DNA from: Symsagittifera roscoffensis
Taxonomy: Eukaryota > Xenacoelomorpha > Acoela > Convolutidae
Assembly: GCF_963678635.1 (NCBI RefSeq)
Contig: NC_087066.1
Location: 52,034,312 to 52,098,311 of the forward strand
DNA: 64,000 nucleotides
Direction: 5' to 3'
This document shows positions 11,501-23,500 of this stretch, in pieces; within the stretch, counting starts at the first letter, position 1; each line of letters starts with the position of its first letter. The notes beneath the pieces are model-generated. The model made no database searches. It was not told the DNA's origin and saw nothing but the letters and a program-made list of their open reading frames with translations. The translations under genes were made by a program, and so were the position numbers.

Positions 11501-14500
11501 TATTTCATTTAATTTTTTTATGCTATTACTGCTGCTCCATAAACCTTAAAAGCCAGTCGGAACATTCAGGGCTTCGTCCTGATACGAGCAGTCTTGTTGG
11601 TATTTTGGTTTTAAATTCATCCTACGGAGATTTAGCGAGCGTATTTTGGCGCCCCACAAGGGACCTAGTTGGTTCTATTAACGAGAGACACCACACACGT
11701 CCAAATATACTATTGCGTCGTTATTATTGCTAACACACGCTCAAATAGCACAATCGCCAATTCAGCTCACGAATTGCATTCCAACCATCAATAAGGCGGC
11801 ATCCCCTTTCGCAAGACTCGCCCCCACAGGAAAAAGGCTGGGTTGTTTGTCACTCGCACTATCGGCAAGTTTCGCTTAATCTACACAGAAAACAACACAC
11901 CAATTTCACTCAACCAACGTTTGGAACGCCACATAAATTGAGTGCGCGGAACAGTTGAAAACGAAGTCATCGGTAGACAATCTCGTTGACCTTATTACAA
12001 CATAAGTTCAACAGAATCTACCAAACGAAAAAACTGTTGGATTTGGATAGCTGCATTTGTCCGCTCAGCTCGTTTTGCATTAGCGCAATTACTCATTCAA
12101 TCAATCGACGAAAGAACTTCGTTCGACTTTTGGCACAACTTTACTCATATATTCGTGTCTGCACAGCTGAACAAGTTATTGACTGTGGCAGCCTTGCCGG
12201 CTACTGTGGGTTCGACTTTCAGGAGGGTTTAGAGGACGGCGACTATTTGCTGCATTTGGAGATCGTAATTGACGATATTGGCACAATTAGATTACAACAC
12301 TTCTTCAAATCTGAAAAGGAGGCAGCGAGGATGAGGAATCGAGCTCAGCGATTAGGATTGTGGGGCCTGTGATTGTGGCTGTCAGCTTCGTGTTTGTAGC
12401 CGGCTTCGGACTCTTCTTCTTCATCAAGTTCTACTGTGGCAGAGAGAAGAAAGAAACAGACGGAAGAGCAGACTGGCGGAAGTTTTTGGATTTTTCCCGG
12501 TGTCGCCAATCTCCAATTTAAAACTGTAAGAAGTTTCCAAAATTTTAATGACTTTCAAATTGTGCTATAAAATTGATTTACGCTGTCATACATGTTAAAA
12601 TTTTTCCCGCAAGCTAGCACCCGGTAATTTTTCCCAATACCCAAAGTTTTTGGACAGTTCCATTGAACTGAAAAACCTTACAATCGGTACATGGACAAAC
12701 TGATTGACATGTTTCTTCTCGAAATCAAACGTTTTTGGATATATGTGAACGGAATATTAATCCGTGAAATCGGAACATAGACAAGATGTACTGGACTAGT
12801 TTTTTGGATTGGTTTATGACTCGAACCTGCTGACCAAAACTTTCCGAAAAATTGTGTGAAAAAAGTTTAAAAAAATTGCCAAAAAATCTTGAAAACGTCT
12901 CCAGAATTCTGCAAAACTGTGCTGTAAGATGACACCAACCTTATGTTAGGTAGTCTTGTAGCGAAATATCAGGCAAATTAGGTTGAGTTTTTTCATCCTC
13001 AGGTTTTTTCCGCGTGTGTTGTTGGAACTTAACCAGTTGGCCTGATCCCCCACCCACCTTTGTTGAAACTGAAAGCCAGTTAGCTTCGAGTAAATCAAAG
13101 CCGTTTCAGCCCGTCCGATTATTCACTTCATTGCGTGACAGTATTGTTAAGTGGTCAGGTACAGTGATATTAAGTGAGTTAAGTTGAATTCTTTCATCCT
13201 CTTATTTACTCCATGTGTGTTGTTGGAGTTCAACCGACCTACTTAATTTTCCTAACCCCATTGGAACTTAAGCTTAACGAAGCCGTCGCATAGGTCCACT
13301 TAAGTATATGTTTTTCATTCTAGGGGCTAATTCCTTTGATCACGCGCTCCGAAAACTTCCCGCTCCGTCCCAGAAGCGCATCAAAGATACTTGTTTACGA
13401 AGCCAGGTTTAAGTTTGAACTTTAACGCTAGGGACTCCCAGAAAACAATACAGTACTACCTTCATCACTACTTGTCTCACAAATAAGACCTTGTAAATTG
13501 GCACGACGTCATTAAAAACTCGATAAGTAGGCACCGCAGCAACAATACTTGCAAGCCACTTGTCAATTTGCTATTGAGCTATAGAACAAATATATCTGCG
13601 ATCGTATACTGTAGACGGAACAGAGCCGAGGATATAGAGGAAAGTTTAGTTTCAACAGGTATTCTCGTTCTGAACGTTGTCAAAGATTTTATCTCTAAGC
13701 GTAAGGCTAAGGAGCAGGTACTAATTGAGAAGTACAAAGGGCTTCACCAGCCTCCTTCCCGTGAATTATAGACTCTCCTCCTTCTAAGGCGTTATAGCGC
13801 TAACCTTAACATCCTTAGGACTCATAAGAAGCGGAACCGCTTACCACTCAAAGCTCGGAAAGCTATAAAAAATAGGCTTCAGGCAGAAGCTTTGAGACGT
13901 CAAGTTCCAACATTTTGTAAGCTAATGTTGATATATTAATGTAAATTTAATTACGTACCAAAACAGTATCTCATTTTATTGATTTATTGATTGTTTTCTA
14001 TAAGTGAGCATCCGTAGATCACTGTCAATTTGCGAAAAATATGGACGAAAAATTCCAAAGTAAGATACGCAAGTTTATTTTGAAACCCGTCTAAATTTAG
14101 AAAATGAGCTGCTTAAAGGTCACTCATTATTACTTGAGTACAATGAGAAAAATAGTCGCACCGCAAAAACTGATAATGTAAAATTGTAAAATTGCTTTGG
14201 AAAAAGCTGTTGACGTCAATGAGCAATTAATTAAGTTAGCGGGAAAAACGGAAACCCTGAAAAAATTACTGCTCAGCAAGACCTTTGGCTTAAGAAAATA
14301 ACCGAAATGAACGATAAAGTAATGCATGAAGCTCAGAGCTACAAGATGAGCCTTGAACCTTTGTCACTCTCAGCACCCGGCATTACAGGGAGCAAGGGAT
14401 CTTTAGAACAAACTAGGTCTGAGACATACTCACGCTCGCACAAAAACAATAGATTCGGAAGCACGAGTATCTGAAAACAGGTCTAAGGTCTCTGAAAACA

Positions 14501-17500
14501 AGTCTAAGGAAAGTAGAAATCGTGAGTCACATAAGTCTGATAAATCTGCTTCCACTCGTCATACCTCTAGTGTTCACACTATGTCATCAAATGAGAAACG
14601 GCATGAGTTAGCTTTGGTAAAACGTCGCCACGACACGAGGAGCTGGAAAGGCAGTATTAGGTATCTATAAGACTTAAAGAGCAAGAGAACCGTCTTAAGT
14701 TCGAACAAAGTCAGTTGGAACTAGAGCAATTGGCTGAAAATCATTAAAAAAAACAATTGATTGAAATGGAAATGAAAGCGTTTGAACTTGAGGACAGTTC
14801 ATCTGAGGTTAGCTAGAAGGTAGCGGAAAGTAACTCGACAGGAGTAAGTCAACCTACTTCAAAAGTAGCAACCGATCGAACTATTGATTGGGTAGACTCT
14901 GTTAGTTCACAGGCACCTCCTGACAATGTTAGTGCGCCAGGTTTGCTGACCTTCACTCCTGTACCCATTTCGTCAGGACCGACGACCTCCGCCATCCTCG
15001 CTCATGCAATTCACACCAGTAATAGTCATAACCATGAGCACACAGCATTGACTGACCCTGGAATCTATAGTTATGGACACTGGGCTATGCCTCAATTTGG
15101 CAGTGCAAGCCTTTTGCCATTGCAAGTTTTTCTGTTCCATCTGTTTCATTCCCAGTCAACAAAATGCCATCTGTTTCATTCCCAGTTAACAAAATGCATT
15201 CTAGTGCACACGTGTTACCACCACCGTCTGCTGTTCCTTTACAGACCCTGAGTTCAAACATAACTAATGCCATCGGGCAGCCGGAATCATTACCTGTCCC
15301 AATGTTAGCGGCACGACACGGTTCTGGTTTTGTTTCTTTGTCACCTGCATTTGCTGGTGGTGGCTTCTCATCTTCTGGAGTAAACCCATCGCCAGTTTTC
15401 TTTTCGCTACCTAATTGAATGCAGCACCAGCTCAGACGCAATATAAGGTTCCATTTGTACCGCATACTGTGTCACCCAACATCAACGATTATTACACAAG
15501 TGACAACTCCAATAGTCACGCCCGTTCAATGTTGTAATGCTGGAAACATTTTTTCTAATGTGACAACTGTTGTCCCACCGTGTAACACCGCCGCACCGTA
15601 TACTAGTGGTGGGACTGTGTAATTTAATTCTCCGCCGGTTCATCCCCAACATGTTCCGCATTCTGTCAAGTATATTAATACTGGTTACCAGCCAGTCAAC
15701 GAAGACCACGCACCGTCTTCCGCTTATCCGAACCAAGGTTGTTCATCGGATCGACCTCTCTCCGCTCGTGAATTGGCGGAATTATTGATGCATAGCCGCA
15801 AAGATCATCTTCCTGAATGGAATTTAGCCCAGTTTGACGGCAACTCGTTAAACTGGCACGAATGGTTTGGTCAGTTTAAGTCCGCCGTTGATTCCGCTGT
15901 TCTCACCGATGATACAAAACTGACATACTTAAAAACACTCGTCAAAGGCAAAGCAAAAACCGCAACTGCGGAGAGTTTAGTTATAGTGGCGTTATGTACA
16001 AGGATGCACTGGCCACCTTGCAACGGAAGTTTGGGCAACCACATGCCATTGTTGGTGCGCATCTTGATAAGCTGAATACTTTTCCTCCACTTAAGATGCA
16101 CAATTCGAAAAATGTCATTAGTTTCTATTTTGCCAGATCTGGCCTCGTAGCAGTTTTCAAATCATTGTGATTCAACGATGATCTAAAGAGTGTTAACCTG
16201 TTAAACCAAGCTGTTAGTAAAATTCCGCCTAACTTGAAGAAAGCTGGGTCAATGCATACTGTTAGGCATAATCGGCAGCGCCCAAACTCTTAGACTTTAA
16301 TAAATGGTTGAAAAAAATGTCCGAGGGGCATAAAAGATTACGTGTATTCAACTCTAAAGCAAAAAAAGAGGAACCTTTAAACCAAAAACAACCAAAGTTT
16401 TTGCAGCCAATAGCCAGGTAACTAGTAAGGCTCAGAATAAGTCTAAGTTTCTGCCGTGCGTTCTGTGTAAGGGTATTCATGCGTTGTGGAATTGTGCTGT
16501 TCTTAAGGAAAAAATGCTACTCAGCGAGCAAAATACAAAGCTGAACGGAAATTTTGCTTCGCTTGCCTCCATGGCAATCATAGTTTCCGACAATGTTCAA
16601 GAGCTAAAAAGTGCCCAAAGCCGGAGTCTGATAGCACACATAATGTCTTGCTCCATGGAGCCGAAACATTATTTCCTCGGAAGGAAAATTCAAATGTCTC
16701 AAATAAGGCTGAAACAAACAAATCCAAGGAGAATACCAAAACTTCCACCCATGCCTCTGTTAGTGATGTACATGACATTGAATCGTCTAAAGGGTTGCTG
16801 CCAATTGCAACACTTGGTGTATCCTCGGATGTAACCAGTTTCCTGACGTTGGTTCTCTGTGATAGTGCATCGACTCACTCTTGGGTGTCTTCGTCACTCG
16901 TTAACCGTCTCGGCTTAGTAGGGGAGCCCGTTAAACTGTCAATTAGTGGTTTCAAAACAACCACCGTCGTTGAGACTCAGAGGGTCAAGTTTACAGTTTC
17001 CTCCGAGCCGAATAATAGTGATTTCGAATTTTTTCTCTGTGCATATGTTAAAGACAATATTCGGATTGGTTCCAAATTTATCAATATTGCTGATTTGCAG
17101 AACAAATATCCACAATTAGCACCCATTAAGCCCACTCAATATACTTATGAGGACGTTGAAGTTATTATAGGACAAGACTACTGCCCTCCGTTAGTTCTAC
17201 TTCCTCATGTTTCAATTGTGTTGTTGAAGATTCCTTTTTGACCAGATAAAATCCTGGTACAAGTTGGAATCTTATGGTGCTTTCAAACAAGTCGAAGCCC
17301 GTTCCGCCGCGGATAAACACGCTTTATTCATCCTATATTCTGAAACCGTTCACAATGGCGAAAGATACATTGTTCCTATGCTTTGGATTGATAGTGATGT
17401 CAGTCTACCAAACAACTATTATTCGTCACTCGCCCAATTTAAATAATTGGAGAGAAGGTTAAGTAAAGACCCTGAACTGCTCGAAAGATACGCAGACACA

Positions 17501-20500
17501 ATTAGAGAGGACATTAGGAAAGGCTATGTCGCTACCGTCGAACCGCATGATCCACGTAAGAGTTCCGATTGCGAATGACATCTTCCGCACCATCCCGTCC
17601 TAAATCCCAATAAGCCGGGCAAGGTGCGCCGAGTCCTTAATGGGGCTTCTAAATTTCACGGCACATTCTTAAATAAGACCTTATTGGTGGGTCCGGACCT
17701 ACTCCAAAATTTAATTTTTGTACTTTCGCGATTCCGTCAACACAAGTACTCCGTCTCCGCGGATATAGAGGGTATGTTCCTCCAGGTAGGAGTCCTCGCC
17801 CGCGATTAAATTTCACTCCGTTTTTTATGGCGGAAGGATACCACTTCCGATGTGGTAGTTCATCAGTACACTCGCCATATATTCGGCGCATGGGATTCGC
17901 CTACGTGCGCCAACTTCGATTTGCGAAAAACAGCAACTGATAATATGTCCACATACCCTGAGGCCGCCTCAACCGTAAATGAAAAGTTTTACAAGGACGA
18001 TTACTTGGATTCGTTCGAGATAGCTACCCATGCAATTAGAATTTGCCGCGATTTGCTTTCGTAACTAAAATTGGGAGGATTTAATTTGACTAAATTTGTC
18101 AATAATGCTGATGAAATCACTTCAGCAATAAACCCCGAGGATTGCGGAACCTCGTTTTCACCCATCAAGGAAATATGTAACAGTGCCGAACGATCATCAC
18201 ACGTCTTAGGGCTTAAGTGGGACCATGTGAAAGACACATTGGTTGTTAGCAGAGGCGTGGATTGTCCTCTCGATAAGGCAATAACTCAACGACTCAACGA
18301 ACCGTCTTGAGTTTTGTCTCTTCTGTGTTTGACCCTGTTAGGTTAGTAGCTCCATGCACAGTTAGGGCCCGTCTTTTACTAAAAGATATTTGAAAAATCA
18401 GTGGTCAAAGTTGGGACGACGAATTGCCAGAAGACATAAGAGATAAGTTTCTCGAGTGGCACTCCGGTCTCCCTCTCTTAGGGCAATTGACTGTTCCCCA
18501 TTCTTACTTCACAGAGCCTGTTGATCAAATTGAGCTCCACATGTTCGGTGATAGCTCGCAGGACGTTTTCTGTGCGGTTGGATTTCTGCTTGCGCGACTC
18601 TCGAGCTCGCACAAAACTCAAATATCCTTCATCTTTGGTAAAGCTCGCGTTGCGCCCATGAAAGCGCTATCTATACCAAAGCTAAAGCTTCAAGCTGCTC
18701 TGCTCGCCACACGACTAAAAGATGATATACTGACCGCCCTTACCGTCTCTATTAATCATGCAAAGGATAGCAGCTGGGTTATTGGTCCGAGCATTCTCAG
18801 GACTAATGATTGCCGTTTATACCCGACGAACGTGTAATCAATAAAATTCGTTTGAAGGGTCCTTCTTGTGATGTTGATATTTGCTTGGAGACATCATCTT
18901 CCTTCGTCACCGATGTCACATCCATCAAACATCTCGAACACGGACTCAATTGGGAAAGGTTCAGCTCCTTTACAAGATATAAACGAGTAGTCGCTTTTAT
19001 GTTGAGGATGCTGCCTTCACATAAGCATTTTTACGGCGAGGACTTATGAATCACCGACCCCACTGAACTTGATATTGCAGAAAGCAAACTGATTCATCTT
19101 GCTCAGATGGAATCCTTCCCCGTTGAGTTAAAAACACTCAATGCTGACAAACCTCTAAAAAATAGTAGTAAAGTTGCTACATACTCGCCATTTATCGGTC
19201 CCGCTGGTGTCATTCGTTCCACAGGACGGATTGTTCGCTTGGTGAATACCAAGTTTGATACTAAACACTCAATATTACTCAACGCCCGACATACCCTAGT
19301 TCGTTTGTTGGCCCGCAGCCTCCACCACAAGCATTTTCATCAAAGTTTAGATTACATGCGCTCCGTTTTAAATATAAAATATGCAATACTTGGGTTGCGT
19401 CGACTACTTCGGTCTATCAAAAATCAATGTTTAACATGCCGTAAACGCAAAGCAAGTACCATCCAGCCAATTATGTCCGATTTAACTGTCGAACGTCTCG
19501 GATATAAGCAACAAAACCTTCAATCATACGGGTGTGGATTACTTTGGACCGCTTTACGTTCTGGTTCGCAGAAGCGCTGAAAAAAGATGGGGATTTTTTT
19601 TCACTTGCCTCACCACCAGGGCTGTACACCTTGAGATTGTACCATCCCTGGACACTAGTTCTTGTGTCATGGGCATTGAACGGTTCATTGCGCGTCATGG
19701 TACACCAAGCACGATCTGGTCGGATAACGGCACGAACTTCGTTGGTGCGGCAAAGGAACTACCTGCCTGCATCAAGAGCTGGAATGGCATGGCTCCGACC
19801 ATTTTTGCACACAAAGGGGTTGCTTGGAAATTTAACCCGCTAGGCGCACCCCATCATGGCGGCTCCTGGGAGCGCCTCGTCCGAAGCGTGAAGCGCGTGC
19901 TTTACGATATACTTGGCAGTAGGCGAGTCACCGAAGAGGTGTTAGGAACAACACTCTGCTTAGTTGAGCAGGCTTTGAATTCGAGGCCAATCACTCACGT
20001 TAGTACTGATTCACGTGAGTTAGAAGCGTTAACCCCAAACCACTCTTTGCTTGGACAACATGCCACAAGCTTTCCTTCGCTTTTATCTGGGGAGCACTTC
20101 GACCACAAGAAAAGGTACGTGCGAGCGGAGTCATATGCTAACGCGATTTGGTCTCATTGGCTTCGAGAATTTGTACCCTCGCTGAATAAGCGTGTCGAGT
20201 GGCACACTCTTTCTGACTTCACTCTTAAGACGGGCGATCTCGTGTGGGTGATTGAGCCCGATAGTCCGCGTGGGTACTACCCCCTTGCCCGAATCATCAA
20301 GTTAAACTACGGACAGGACGGTTGCGCTCGATCCGCCCTTGTTAAGACCGCAACCCGTGAAGTCAATCGGCCGACCGTTAAGCTCGCTCCGGTTCTTTTT
20401 TCTTCAGGGGGGAGGGATGTTGCAACGCAAATGTAGATTATAGATACATATAAAAGAACAGTATTAATGCTCATAAAATAAGACCAGATGGCCAAGCGGA

Positions 20501-23500
20501 CAAAGAAAAAGTAACGTAACATTACAGTTGACGTAGGTTCGAGTCACCCACTTGCCCATGTATTAATATACTAAAAAAAGGGGGTTATGTCCTACTTTCA
20601 CTGTTTTTTCGGTTCTAATTCGGTTCAGCCTTGATTAAGGCTGACCGCTAAAAAGAACAATTTGTCTCAAGGACATTACCGACCGGTTCTTGTGGCTAGC
20701 TTGCGCCAATTTGTACCGAAACAAGCTGTATTGTTGAAATTATGAACTTGTTTAACAGCGAAATTTGAATGAAAATTATCAATATAGCCGATAAATTTTG
20801 TATTGCCGAGAATACGAATTCATTATTGATTTTCCGGTTTTAAATTCATCCTACGGAGATTTAGCGAGCATAGTTTTCAGCTCTCATTTTTTTGAATTGT
20901 GATCGGAAATTGCCAAAAAATGAATGAAAGCCGAAATTTTTTTGAAAAAATCAGATACTGCTGCAAGGCTGGTTAATCTCTTGTCCAATATTTTTTGAAA
21001 CATCGCAGTATTATGAATCTGGTTTTAGAAAGAAAGGTGAAAGTTACGAATGAACCGATTTAGTTGCTTAAAAATCAAACATAAAAACGTGTGTTTTTTC
21101 TCACCCCCAATTTAGGAGGAAAATTAATCGGCCACTCGGTCAAACCGTTGTTGTCCAGACTCAATTCCACCAAGTAGGGCAGATTCTGCAGGCTACTCAG
21201 ATCAAGAGCGTTTCTCCGAGTTTCATTTAACCCACAGTTTTTCAATTCTAGAGACACAAGGCCAGCCGGGGGTAACGGTATCTCTTTCAAATCCGGGTTG
21301 TTGTTCAGGATCAGAGTTGTCAGTGTAGTGCTGTCAAAGAAAGCTGAAAAAAATATGATTAAAGTTGAAAACAAAAGGTCAGTGGTTCGATCCACACCAA
21401 CTTTTGATCATTTTTGGATTATATTTTTTGCACAAAAAATGACACGAATGCTTCAACCTGGTTTGCAGTTTTTCACTGATAACAGCTTTTCTTTCTGCTG
21501 ATCCTTCCCTCATTGACAAATATTATGTAAATACCATTTTTTCAGTTCTCCCAGTTTTTTAAAAGAACGCTTACAGTTTTTGTTGTTATTTTAAGAAGAC
21601 ATTCCGCTACTCAGACAATAAGTCCGATGAGCAGCCGTTAATAATATCTAACGAACCAGCTGCGGAATTTATGATTTAACAAAAAAATGTGTGTTCTTTG
21701 GAAAAATGGGATTTATTTATTGAAAAAAATGGCTCCCGTCGTTTTCTTTACCGCTTTTCAGCTGCAAAAATTTATTGTTACGTCTCTGCTGAAAACCGTT
21801 TTATGATCGTTTTTTGACTAATGGCTCCCGTTCCATTATTTCTGCTGAAAATCATTTTTTATTTATTCCATTATTTCTGCTGAAAATCAGTTTTTTTCGT
21901 ATTCACAGATGGCTCCCGTCACTTTTTACCGTTTTCTGCTGAAAAAAAAAAATTTTTTTTTACTAAAATTGTTACATCATTGCCGTTTCCCGTGTCCATT
22001 TTCAATTTTCAAAGATCAATTGTACATTGGTTTTAGTACCAGTCTCTGTAAGTTTAAGAAAAAATCGATTTTATTAATTTAATAAGCAATTACAATCCCT
22101 ATTTTTGAGAAAATGAGAAAGTGAAAAGTTAAGAAGTGTTTTAAGAGTTTTCAAATTAATTCAAATTTACAACTCTTTTTTATTATTACACTGAAATTGT
22201 TTCATGATGCATATTTTAAGTTTTTGTAACCCATAAAAATATCAGCACATCGCTTTAGGCTCATGATTTATTCGGAAGATTCTATGAATCTTTCAACTAA
22301 TGTGAAAGGATCTCTATGAAACTTTTGATTCGTGGTAATCTTTTGAAATCAGATGAACTAAAATGTGACAAGACATTCCGTTTTTAGAAATTTAATTGAT
22401 ATTGACAGAAAAATATTAACCCATTGATATCTTAAACTTTACTTTTGGTGTGACAAAGTTTTGGCAACATAAGGGATTGTAATCGATTTTAATTGATTAT
22501 AAATGATTTGAAGATTTTTTTGTGTGATCTATAATCAATCATGATAAATTATATATCCTAAATTATGATCTCTTGGAAAATGTAACGATTAGAATGGATT
22601 ATAATTTCTATGAACACCTTATTTTGGGAATTGTAATCCGTAATAATTGTCAAAACAGCAACATAATACCCGTCATAACGATTGCTTATGCCTAAAATTA
22701 GATGCGGGTTGGTTGCGTGACGGATGACTGTAATTCAAATAGAATTGCAATCAGAAGGTAATCGAGAAATTTATGGCAAAAAAAATTGGGGTAAATTAGT
22801 ACAAGATTTTATAAGTAGGCAAAAAAAGTTGGGTTAAAAGTTGAATAAGAAGTTGTGGTGTGAAAACGAGGTGTAAAACAATTAGGGTAAAACACGATTG
22901 TTTTTTTTTTAGAATGTGTGAAAAAAATGAGGGTTAATATGAGAACCAAGATACAAACCTAGCTGCAATTACTTGTTTGCTGTTAGAAAAAAGATGTTCA
23001 ATGTTGATAAAAAAAAGGTGTGAAAAGTGAGCTTGATCACCGAAGTCGTTGACAGCACTGGCGGTGAGGTTACAGTCTGACATGACCAGAACTTCCAGTC
23101 TGTCGAAGTTGTTCAGATCCGTTTCTCCTATCGCCGCAATGGAGTTGTTGCCCAACTCGAGAAGCACGACTGGCTCGTCTTCCGGGATGCTGTCGAAACC
23201 GGTGGGAAAACTTGTTAATCCCTGAGCCTATAAAAGGAAAATCAAGATAAAAACCTCAATCTAAAAAGGGGGACAGAAGTGGAACCTGATCTAAACTACA
23301 TATTATGATTGGATAAATTAAATGTTTTACCAATGTAAAGTATTTAATATTAACCAATCATGATCCATCTAACTAACAACCCACTTATTTGTAAGTGCTG
23401 AAGTTACTTGTAATTTCAGCACCAGAGAGATTTGAATTTAACTTAGAAATTAGTTGGACTCTCCCGAGCACTTCAGCAGCCGCAATAAACCAGTATACCC

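Larger units (their letters stand above)
10702..11641 (+). repeat. BEL 5' LTR, truncated and interrupted
   Basis: Homology to the 3' LTR starts at TCATAAAATAA and ends at TTTAGCGAGC. The U3 start and the TATA motif present in the 3' LTR are missing. A Helentron-like copy (11054-11598) splits it. The empty site in the 3' LTR shows the insertion fell between TTCATTATT and a following GATTTT. Confidence 0.85.
10702..20870 (+). mobile_element. BEL/Pao LTR retrotransposon, degenerate
   Basis: A BEL-family element sits in intron 3, antisense to the host gene. It has a 5' LTR, a primer-binding site, a long leader, gag, zinc-knuckle, protease, reverse transcriptase, RNase H, integrase and a 3' LTR, in standard order. 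Stops and frameshifts interrupt nearly every domain, so it cannot move on its own. The LTRs differ by substitutions, and the 5' LTR lacks its first 65 bp or so and carries a later insertion. I cannot find a convincing target-site duplication. Confidence 0.9.

Noticed and set aside
10690-20890. GCTCTCATTTT as a BEL target duplication
   Set aside because: It does not abut either LTR end and is longer than the usual 5 bp or so; probably chance or older repeat sequence.
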